Assembly (NCBI GenBank): GCA_038239365.1
Contig: JBBSEU010000024.1
Span: 1-31,340, forward strand
Direction of reading: 5' to 3'
Source of the DNA: JBBRMW01 sp038239365
Lineage (GTDB): Bacteria; Chloroflexota; Anaerolineae; Aggregatilineales; UBA2796
Length of the DNA: 31,340 nucleotides
In this document: in pieces, positions 1 to 6,193 of the stretch
Layout: every line of letters starts with the position of its first letter
Numbering within the stretch: position 1 is the stretch's first letter
Notes under the pieces: generated by a model
The model's database searches: none
What the model was told of the DNA's origin: nothing
The model's input: only the letters and a program-made list of their open reading frames with translations
Position numbers and translations under genes: made by a program

Positions 1-1
1 C

Positions 2-736
2 TATAAAGACAAAGAGTGCAAAGACTCGAAGGTTGCCAAGCTGAACGCTACGACGGGCAAGCTGGCGGATACTGGCTTGACGCTGCCAGGGCGTCAGGTG
101 GCGCTGTTTTATGCGAATGGGCATGTATGGCTGGCAGATGCTCACGCTCAGAGTGTGACCGATGTGAACAGCCAGACCAATCAGGAAAACGGCCTTTCCG
201 CCCGAACATTGATGGTCAGCCCGAAAGCGTCCTATGCGGGCGCGGTGCTGATGACCAGCCGTTTCGTCTATATGTCCGACTGGCTCAATGATCGAGTTCT
301 TCGCATTCGCATACCTGATCCGATTGCAACGTTTACGCCGGGGCCAACAGCCACGATCACGCCGATCCCATCACCAACGGCCATCCCGCCCACCGAAGTA
401 CCCTGTAACCCTGATCCGAACTTCCCGCCGCGTTTGCTGCCGGGCGATATGGCGCGCGTGATCAAGGAAAAAGTGAGCAGTGAAAACATTGAGGTGAATG
501 TCCGTGAGAAGCGGGATCGCGCCTCGAAATCGCTGGGCAATTTCACCGTCAATTCGCCGCCGTTCAAGGTGATTGCCGGACCAAAATCGAGTGAAGACGC
601 TGCCAAAGAAAAATTGTGCTGGTACGAAGTCGAAAGTGCTGATGGCGCACTGCATGGCTTTATCACAGAAGGCGGACGCAAGAAGGAAGAAGACGGCACA
701 CGCAGCCGCTACTATATCGAGAAGGTGACGCCGTAG
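2..736 (+). CDS. Secreted protein with SH3-like domain, 5' end missing
   Basis: The reading frame is open from base 2 to a TAG at 734-736, so only the last 244 residues are visible and the true start lies outside the window. The first ~110 residues contain phrases such as VWLADAH and VYMSDWLNDRVLRIRIPD, which resemble blades of a beta-propeller; this is only suggestive. A Thr/Pro-rich linker follows (about residues 111-143), the type that joins domains of secreted Chloroflexota proteins. The C-terminal ~95 residues (IEVNVREKRDRASKSLGNF, then LCWYEVESADGALHGFITEG) follow the pattern of bacterial SH3-like domains: a VNVR strand, a turn, a W-Y-V strand and a G-x-I-T-E end. Such domains usually bind peptidoglycan or other wall polymers. 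Function is otherwise unknown. A strong hairpin terminator follows. Confidence 0.65.
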   Translation, partial: YKDKECKDSKVAKLNATTGKLADTGLTLPGRQVALFYANGHVWLADAHAQSVTDVNSQTNQENGLSARTLMVSPKASYAGAVLMTSRFVYMSDWLNDRVLRIRIPDPIATFTPGPTATITPIPSPTAIPPTEVPCNPDPNFPPRLLPGDMARVIKEKVSSENIEVNVREKRDRASKSLGNFTVNSPPFKVIAGPKSSEDAAKEKLCWYEVESADGALHGFITEGGRKKEEDGTRSRYYIEKVTP

Positions 737-753
737 CGTGATTAGCCGTTAGT

Positions 754-789
754 AAAAAGCCTGACATTTCGGTATCAGGCTTTTTGTTT
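754..789. terminator. Bidirectional intrinsic terminator
   Basis: An 11-bp perfect stem (AAAAAGCCTGA at 754-764, TCAGGCTTTTT at 775-785) encloses a 10-base loop. The A-run on one side and T-run on the other let it work for both strands. It lies between two convergent genes, the SH3-like protein gene and the solute-binding protein gene. Confidence 0.9.
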
Positions 790-809
790 AACTCAAGTGA
801 GTTGAGAGT

Positions 810-1850
810 CTATTTTGTTGCGGTGGCGGCCATCGTCGGCGCGGCATACGTGCCAAGCGCCTGAACCGCCTTTTCGGTGAGTGAGGTATCAATGAACGGC
901 TTGAGATCAATGGCCGTCTTGTATTCCAGTTCGCCGCGTGTCAGGAAGTAATCTTGCAGCGTGAGAATATCCTTGACCGGGATTTCGCCGTTTGGATCAT
1001 AGTAGGCATGGCTGGCACGCATGATCGTTTCTGCCGGGACTTTCGTGTACTTCTCGATGATCGCGGCGATCTCAGGATTCTTGAGGGCGTCGCCTTGCAG
1101 ATCGCGGCAGGCCAGCAAATAGGCGCGCACAAATGCCTCGGCCACCTTCGGGCGATCTTTGAGCAGTGGCAACCCCATATACAGGTAAGTCGAGGCAAAA
1201 CCGTCGATGAAGTCATTCGATAGAATCTTCACGACGCCCTTATCGACTTGCTGCGTGGTGAGCGGTTCACCCAACATTCCGGCGTCAATCGCGCCGCTGT
1301 CGAGCGCGGCGGGCACATCTCGGAAGGAAACTGTCAGCAGAGTCACATCGGCGAAGGTCAGGCCGTTTTTACGCAAGGCTTCGCTGAGCCAGTATTCGGT
1401 GGCCGCGCCGGTGGCGTTGATCGAAACCTTCTTACCCTTCAAATCCTTGACAGTCTTGATCTCATCGGCGCGCTTGGCGGCAATGACCAGCGACGTGGCG
1501 ACGGGCGGGCGCTCAACGTGCATCGGCGCAACGATGCGGAACTCCAGACCCTTGTTTGCGGCGTTCAACAGACCCGCGCCGACGCCGCCCACAGCGGCAT
1601 CAAAGTTCCCGGCGGCAAGCTGGACAACTGAGTCGCTGCCACCCTGAACAGGGGTAAGCTGCGCGTCAATGCCTTCTTTGGCAAAGTAGCCTTTCTCGGC
1701 GGCAACATACAGCGGGGCATAAATCAGGACGGGCACATAACCCAACCGAACGATTTCTTTCTTCTCCGACTGGGCACGCGCGGCAGGTTGCCACGCTCCA
1801 GCAATGATCAGCAGCGCGGCGGCAATGGCAAGTAGAAAACGCTGTTTCAT
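810..1850 (-). CDS. NitT/TauT-type ABC transporter substrate-binding protein
   Basis: A 346-residue exported solute-binding protein of the SsuA/ThiY/NMT1-like superfamily. The N-terminus is MKQRFLLAIAAALLIIAG with a likely cleavage after ARA, i.e. a signal peptide or lipoprotein-like export signal. Family hallmarks are RLGYVPVLIYAPLYVAAEKG followed by YFAKEGID, then QLAAGNFDAAVGGVG and LKGKKVSINATGAATEYWL, which line the ligand cleft in nitrate, sulfonate and thiamine-precursor binders. I chose the ATG at 1850 rather than an earlier frame start at 1877 because AGGAG lies 7-8 bases ahead of it. The ligand cannot be named. No permease or ATPase gene adjoins it, which is unusual for this class; the partner components must be elsewhere. 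Two palindromes upstream suggest repressor control. Confidence 0.85.
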   Translation of the reverse strand: MKQRFLLAIAAALLIIAGAWQPAARAQSEKKEIVRLGYVPVLIYAPLYVAAEKGYFAKEGIDAQLTPVQGGSDSVVQLAAGNFDAAVGGVGAGLLNAANKGLEFRIVAPMHVERPPVATSLVIAAKRADEIKTVKDLKGKKVSINATGAATEYWLSEALRKNGLTFADVTLLTVSFRDVPAALDSGAIDAGMLGEPLTTQQVDKGVVKILSNDFIDGFASTYLYMGLPLLKDRPKVAEAFVRAYLLACRDLQGDALKNPEIAAIIEKYTKVPAETIMRASHAYYDPNGEIPVKDILTLQDYFLTRGELEYKTAIDLKPFIDTSLTEKAVQALGTYAAPTMAATATK

Positions 1851-1857
1851 GATCCAA

Positions 1858-1863
1858 ACTCCT
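1858..1863 (-). promoter_or_regulatory. Ribosome binding site fixing the start of the solute-binding protein
   Basis: AGGAGT on the minus strand sits 7 bases before the ATG at 1850. This spacing favours that ATG over the upstream in-frame start. Confidence 0.75.
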
Positions 1864-1878
1864 GGTACATCGTTCAAT

Positions 1879-1900
1879 ACATTTTGAACGTTCTGAATGT
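1879..1900. promoter_or_regulatory. Palindrome, candidate repressor operator
   Basis: Outer arms ACATT and AATGT flank a perfect GAACGTTC core, with two unpaired positions on each side. The two-fold symmetry over 22 bp is typical of a dimeric regulator site. It lies 29-50 bases upstream of the solute-binding protein ATG, where it could block its transcription. The regulator is unknown. Confidence 0.5.
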
Positions 1901-1906
1901 TATTGT

Positions 1907-1926
1907 ACTTTATTGCACAATAAAGT
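1907..1926. promoter_or_regulatory. Second palindrome in the divergent intergenic region
   Basis: Nine-base perfect arms, ACTTTATTG and CAATAAAGT, are separated by CA. It sits 6 bp from the 1879-1900 palindrome and between the solute-binding protein gene and the divergent glycosyltransferase gene. It may be an operator; as RNA it would be an AU-rich hairpin with no useful T-tract. Confidence 0.5.
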
Positions 1927-1949
1927 CAACTACTTTGACCTGACAGCTT

Positions 1950-1978
1950 TTCGACGGCTTGGCAGAGCGTGCTAAAAT
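1950..1978 (+). promoter_or_regulatory. Putative promoter of the glycosyltransferase, probably leaderless
   Basis: TTCGAC at 1950-1955 and TAAAAT at 1973-1978 are 17 bp apart. The -10 ends 9 bases before the ATG at 1988, so transcription would begin at or next to the start codon. No Shine-Dalgarno motif is visible. Confidence 0.4.
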
Positions 1979-1987
1979 GGCGCAACT

Positions 1988-2872
1988 ATGGAAACGATAA
2001 CGACTGCGCCGCGTGTGGCGCTCATCCCGGCTCACAATGAGGAGCGATTTATCGGAAGCGTGGTGCTGAAGGCGCGGCGCTATGTCGATATTGTGATCGT
2101 GGTCGATGATGGTTCGGATGATGAAACTGCCGAACTTGCCGAAGCAGCCGGCGCGGTGGTCATTCGCCAGGACAATAAAGGCAAAGCAGGCGCGATCAAT
2201 ACGGGACTTGAGCAAGCACGCACGCTGAACGCCTCAGCACTGGTTTTGCTGGATGGCGACGGCCAGCACGATCCGAGCGACATTCCGGCGCTGCTGCATC
2301 CAATTCTGGAAGGCAGCGCAGATATGGTGGTCGGATCGCGCTTCATGGGCGTCGAGAGCGATATTCCGCGCTGGCGGGTAGCCGGACAGCACGCGCTGAC
2401 AGCGGCCACAAATCTGGCGTCGGGTGTGACACTTACCGACTCGCAAAACGGCTTTCGGGCGCTTTCGCCGCGCGCGCTGCAAAATCTCAAATTTCGTACT
2501 TCTGGCTTCTCCGTCGAGTCGGAGATGCAATTTTTGATCAAGCAGTATGATCTGGCCGTCGATGAAGTGCCGATCAGCGTCAATTACGATGAAGGCCCCA
2601 AGCGCAATCCTGTACCACAGGGCATACAGGTTTTGAACGGCATCCTACGGATGGTTGGGCAGAATCGCCCGCTGTTTTTCTTCGGGACGCCGGGCGCGCT
2701 TATTCTTGCAATTGGGTTGTATCTGGCAGTCGATGTGGTAGATCGCTACAGCCTGTATTCGCAGCTTGCTGTTGGGCGCGCGATCATGAGTATGACGCTG
2801 TGTATCGGCGGCTTGTTGACGATCTTTACGGGCGTGATCCTGCACACGATTCGGGCGTACTTGCATCAATAA
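1988..2872 (+). CDS. Family 2 glycosyltransferase, dolichol-phosphate mannose synthase type
   Basis: 294 residues. The GT-A catalytic domain occupies about residues 8-210. It opens with VALIPAHNEERFIGSVV, followed by the nucleotide-binding VVDDGSDDET and the metal-binding DGDGQHDP (DxD-like), then VVGSRF, all characteristic of polyprenyl-phosphate hexose transferases (DPM1/DPG-synthase group). The C-terminus holds two hydrophobic segments (about 225-245 and 262-290) that would anchor it in the membrane. The expected reaction is transfer of a hexose from a nucleotide sugar to a polyprenyl phosphate; the sugar cannot be read from sequence. Its stop is one base from the stop of the convergent permease gene. 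Confidence 0.85.
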   Translation: METITTAPRVALIPAHNEERFIGSVVLKARRYVDIVIVVDDGSDDETAELAEAAGAVVIRQDNKGKAGAINTGLEQARTLNASALVLLDGDGQHDPSDIPALLHPILEGSADMVVGSRFMGVESDIPRWRVAGQHALTAATNLASGVTLTDSQNGFRALSPRALQNLKFRTSGFSVESEMQFLIKQYDLAVDEVPISVNYDEGPKRNPVPQGIQVLNGILRMVGQNRPLFFFGTPGALILAIGLYLAVDVVDRYSLYSQLAVGRAIMSMTLCIGGLLTIFTGVILHTIRAYLHQ

Positions 2873-2873
2873 A

Positions 2874-3731
2874 TTATTTGAGGCCGGTGGTCGTCACGCC
2901 TGCGATGAAATAACGCTGCAACAGGACGAACAAAATCAGGATAGGCAGCGTTGCCAGTAATGATCCCATCATAATCAGGTTGAAAGGCGTGTTGCGTTCA
3001 CCTTGCAACAGCGCAATGCCAATCGTGACCGGACGAGTAGCGGCGCTGGTAGTGACGATCAGCGGGTATAGAAAATCGTTCCAGGCGGCTTGAATCGTGA
3101 TGACGGCAAAGGCGGCAAGTGCCGGGACAGATAAGGGCAGCGTGATATACGCCAATACTTGAAGCGGATTTGCGCCGTCAAGCTGCGCTGCTTCTTCCAG
3201 ATCGAGCGGAATTTGCAAGAATGCCTGTCTCAGCAGGAACAACGCAAAGGCACTGAACGTACCCGGCACGATCAGGGCGGCAAAGGTATTGCGCCAACCC
3301 AACTGACGGATCAACAAATATTCGGGCAGGACAATCGCCTGAAAAGGCACGAGCAGCAGCCCGATACACAACGTAAAGAGGAGATTACGCCCCGGAAAGC
3401 GAAAGCGTGCGAAGCCGTAGGCAGCCAGTGAGCAGGTGAGCAACTGACCCAGCGTGCGGCCAACGGTCAGCACCACTGAGTTGACCAGATAATGATTGAA
3501 TTCCTCCGAAGTCTGATAAAGCTGCTGCAAGTTTTCGAGGCAGGCGGCTTGTTCAGGCAGCCAATGGATGGGCAGACGGTTCAATTCAGCGGACGGTTTG
3601 CAAGCCGTCGAAACCATCCACACGAAAGGCAGCACCATCGCAGCAGCACCCACCGCCAATATCACAAAAGTCAGCAGCCTGACTAGCCGCCCGCTGTCGA
3701 GATAGCGCGGTAGCTGCTCATCCGGTTGCAT
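2874..3731 (-). CDS. ABC sugar transporter permease, MalG type
   Basis: 285 residues with about six membrane segments, starting near residue 20 (FVILAVGAAAMVLPFVWMV). The inner-membrane coupling loop EEAAQLDGANPLQVLAYITLPLSVP (about 180-203) matches the EAA-G motif that docks onto the ATPase, and the WNDFLYPLI segment is typical of MalG-like carbohydrate permeases. It is the last gene of the minus-strand glycan module and starts 4 bases after the stop of the MalF-type gene, so the two are surely co-transcribed. No ATPase gene adjoins it; many sugar importers of this class share one MsiK/MalK-type ATPase encoded elsewhere. Confidence 0.9.
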   Translation of the reverse strand: MQPDEQLPRYLDSGRLVRLLTFVILAVGAAAMVLPFVWMVSTACKPSAELNRLPIHWLPEQAACLENLQQLYQTSEEFNHYLVNSVVLTVGRTLGQLLTCSLAAYGFARFRFPGRNLLFTLCIGLLLVPFQAIVLPEYLLIRQLGWRNTFAALIVPGTFSAFALFLLRQAFLQIPLDLEEAAQLDGANPLQVLAYITLPLSVPALAAFAVITIQAAWNDFLYPLIVTTSAATRPVTIGIALLQGERNTPFNLIMMGSLLATLPILILFVLLQRYFIAGVTTTGLK

Positions 3732-3735
3732 CAGC

Positions 3736-4680
3736 TTAGCTTTCCCGCGATTCGTAGTAGACCCAACGCCGCTGCAAACGCAGTTGAAAGACGGTGAAGC
3801 CCAGGATTACGAAAAACAACACCAATGCAATCGCTGATGCGTAGCCAAATTCGGAATTGGTGAAGCCGCTTTTATAGAGCAGGTAGGCCAGTGTGGTTGC
3901 GCTGCCACCGGCACCACCAAGCGTCGTTCGTGAGGTCATCACGTAGACTTGATCGAAAATCTGAAAGGCATTGATGATCGACAGCACAAAGACCAGAAAC
4001 GTTGTTGGGGAGAGCAGTGGCAGCGTGATACTGCGGAAACGCTGCCAGCGAGTCGCGCCATCAATAATCGCCGCTTCGTAGAGAATGCGTGGGATCGTTT
4101 GCAACCCGGCCAAAAACAACACCATATCGAAACCTAATCGCTGCCAGATCGTCACTACCGCAACCGGAATCAGGATCAAGTCGGGGCGCGTCAACCACTG
4201 CAAGTCACGCAGGCCGAGCGGTGCCAACAGGTTGCCGATCAAGCCATAACGCGGTTGAAAAATCCACGTCCAGACGACAGAGGCGGCGACGGTTGAGGTT
4301 ACAACGGGCAGAAAATATAAAGTACGAAAGATATTTCGTCCGGGCAATCGCTGATTGAGCAAAATCGCAACGCCTAATGCCAGCACAACCCCAATCGGCA
4401 CGCTAAAAACCATCAGCTTGAGCGTGTTCCCGAACGCTTGCCAGAAGTTCGAGTCAGTAAATAAGCGGGCAAAATTTTCAAGACCTACAAATTTTGCGGG
4501 TTTGAGACCGTTCCAATCTTGCAATGACGTAAAAAACGAGGCAAGGATCGGCAGCCCAAAGAAGAAAAACAAACCAAGCGTGTTGGGTAGGATCAGCGCG
4601 ATTCCCCATAACGCGCGGCGGCGCGCTAACGGAGTGTGCCCGAACAGGTTCAGAAAATGATTCAACGCGAAAACCCTCAC
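3736..4680 (-). CDS. ABC sugar transporter permease, MalF/UgpA type
   Basis: 314 residues with six predicted membrane segments. The coupling loop YEAAIIDGATRWQRFRSITL is the EAA-G motif of the family. The N-terminus is ambiguous. GTG at 4680 has GGGAGAGGGG five bases ahead, but that sequence is one arm of the hairpin repeat at 4686-4708. A TTG at 4665 with GAGGG eight bases ahead is equally plausible and would shorten the protein by five residues. The gene lies between the sugar-binding protein and the MalG-type permease and forms the other half of the membrane channel. Confidence 0.9.
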   Translation of the reverse strand: MRVFALNHFLNLFGHTPLARRRALWGIALILPNTLGLFFFFGLPILASFFTSLQDWNGLKPAKFVGLENFARLFTDSNFWQAFGNTLKLMVFSVPIGVVLALGVAILLNQRLPGRNIFRTLYFLPVVTSTVAASVVWTWIFQPRYGLIGNLLAPLGLRDLQWLTRPDLILIPVAVVTIWQRLGFDMVLFLAGLQTIPRILYEAAIIDGATRWQRFRSITLPLLSPTTFLVFVLSIINAFQIFDQVYVMTSRTTLGGAGGSATTLAYLLYKSGFTNSEFGYASAIALVLFFVILGFTVFQLRLQRRWVYYESRES

Positions 4681-4710
4681 CCCAACCCCTCTCCCTCAGG
4701 GAGAGGGGCT
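4678..4710. repeat. Palindromic GC-rich repeat between binding-protein and permease genes
   Basis: CCCTCACCCCAACC precedes a hairpin with ten-base perfect arms, CCCCTCTCCC (4686-4695) and GGGAGAGGGG (4699-4708), around a TCA loop. I recognise this general sequence type as a dispersed repeat in bacterial genomes, but copy number cannot be checked here. In the transcript it forms a stable stem directly ahead of the permease start. It has no T-tract, so it is more likely an RNA-stabilising or partial-termination element than a full terminator. Such stems often allow more binding protein than permease to be made. Confidence 0.7.
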
Positions 4711-4741
4711 TTATGCACCGCTTCTTGAAAGGGGTAACTGG

Positions 4742-6055
4742 CTAGTGCTTATTCAAGAACGGAACAATAGCATCACACGCCTTTTTGGTGGCGTCTTCAA
4801 CACTCATGCCCAGATCGAAGATATTGACTACGAGATCGGTGTTCATCGTATTCCAAATTTCCCCGAAGGGCGTCACACCCTGCGAGTCTTTGGTGGCGTC
4901 CACGAATGCCTGAATGTTTTTGCCGCTGTTGCCGAACGAATCAGCCCATTCCTTTTGCAGGGCGGGCGCGGGGTTCGCTGGAGCAACACCGCCTGCATCC
5001 GCGAAATACTTTTGACCTTCATCACTGACCAGGAATTGAAGCAGATTCGCGGCTAGATCGGGATTTTTGGTCTTTGCCGAAGCGACATAGCCAACCGCGT
5101 GCAGAATCGCATGGCTTTTGCCAGTTTTTGGGCTGCGCGGAAGCTGGACAATATCCCAATTGAATTTGACTTTCGAGACGGCGTCGGGCAGTTTCCAGGA
5201 GCCGCCGCTGACCATTGCTACCTTACCGGATGACCAGAAGTTGAACGCGTCATCGGCTGAACTGCCGCCAACAATGGACACTTTCGGCATGTAGCCTTTA
5301 TCCTGTAGCCCTTTCAGGTAATTCAAGGCTTCGAGGCTGGCCGGGTCGGTCAGGGTACATTGTGTGTGTTTGGCATCGACAATCGGCGTCACACCATTCG
5401 AGGCGATCCAGTTGGCATAGCCGCCCTGGTATTCCATATAGGTAAGCGCGCCAAATTGATCTTTCGCACTATCCGTCAGTGCGGCGGCTGCTTTGGCGAA
5501 ATCATCCCATGTCCAGGCCGCCGTTGGATAGGCGACTTTGGCAGCATCGAACAAATCTTTGTTGTAGTAGAGCGCGACGGTATCCCAGTTGACGGGACCC
5601 GCGTACAGATCGTTTTTATCGCCGTAACGATACGGATTTACCAACCCACTGCCCCAAACATCGGTCTTGATAGCAGCTTTGTCCCAATAGGGTTGCAAAT
5701 CGAGCAGCGCGCCATTGCTGGCATATTCCAAAAAGCGATCCTGTGACATATTAAATACATCCGGCAGATCGCCACTGGCGGCGCTTGTTTTCGCCAAATC
5801 CCAATACTGGTCAAAGGGGTGCTGCTGAACATCGACGGTTGCGCCGGGGCAGTATTCCTTTACCCAGGCATCAACTGATTTCTTGATAGTTTTCTGCCAG
5901 ACTTCATCCCAGACCCACATGGTCAATGTGCCAGGTGCCGCACACTTGGCCGCTGCAATGGTGGGCTTATCCTGAGCGTGGCTCGGAGCCGCTGTGAATG
6001 TCGAAAATAACAATCCGGCGATCACCAATAGAATCAAATGACGTTTTTTGTACAT
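4742..6055 (-). CDS. Extracellular sugar-binding protein (family 1 solute-binding protein)
   Basis: 437 residues from the chosen ATG. The N-terminus MYKKRHLILLVIAGLLFSTF ends near APSHAQD, a classical Sec signal peptide. The mature part follows the MalE/UgpB fold: TLTMWVWDEVWQKT as the first strand, GDLPDVFNMSQDRFLEYASN, ALYYNKDLFD, WTWDDFAKAAAALT and FLVSDEGQKYFA. The Trp- and Tyr-rich surface fits carbohydrate binding. GAGGAG nine bases ahead supports the start at 6055 over the frame-extending TTG at 6076. Downstream lie its two permease genes and upstream the GH44 glycanase, so the ligand is probably an oligosaccharide released from a beta-glucan or xyloglucan; that is inference. Confidence 0.9.
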   Translation of the reverse strand: MYKKRHLILLVIAGLLFSTFTAAPSHAQDKPTIAAAKCAAPGTLTMWVWDEVWQKTIKKSVDAWVKEYCPGATVDVQQHPFDQYWDLAKTSAASGDLPDVFNMSQDRFLEYASNGALLDLQPYWDKAAIKTDVWGSGLVNPYRYGDKNDLYAGPVNWDTVALYYNKDLFDAAKVAYPTAAWTWDDFAKAAAALTDSAKDQFGALTYMEYQGGYANWIASNGVTPIVDAKHTQCTLTDPASLEALNYLKGLQDKGYMPKVSIVGGSSADDAFNFWSSGKVAMVSGGSWKLPDAVSKVKFNWDIVQLPRSPKTGKSHAILHAVGYVASAKTKNPDLAANLLQFLVSDEGQKYFADAGGVAPANPAPALQKEWADSFGNSGKNIQAFVDATKDSQGVTPFGEIWNTMNTDLVVNIFDLGMSVEDATKKACDAIVPFLNKH

Positions 6056-6064
6056 CGAGTGGCT

Positions 6065-6070
6065 CTCCTC
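6065..6070 (-). promoter_or_regulatory. Ribosome binding site fixing the sugar-binding protein start
   Basis: GAGGAG on the minus strand lies nine bases before the ATG at 6055. Confidence 0.7.
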
Positions 6071-6150
6071 AATCAACCTTACATTTTAGATTTGAAGGTG
6101 GGGTTGCATCGATCTGCATCAGCGGAAAGTGTGCCATCATCAGCGCGGAT

Positions 6151-6181
6151 ATGCCTGCCACCTGTAGACAGTGACAGGCAT
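6151..6181 (-). other. Imperfect hairpin after the GH44 gene
   Basis: Arms ATGCCTGCCACCTGT and ACAGTGACAGGCAT pair with one mismatch and one bulge around an AG loop, starting 13 bases after the GH44 stop. There is no T-run on the minus strand, so full intrinsic termination is doubtful. It may protect or process the mRNA between the glycanase and the binding-protein gene. Confidence 0.5.
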
Positions 6182-6193
6182 TAGATAAAGCAA

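Noticed and set aside
6151..6181. Hairpin after the GH44 gene as an intrinsic terminator
   Set aside because: The stem is good but no T-run follows on the minus strand; kept only as a structural element.
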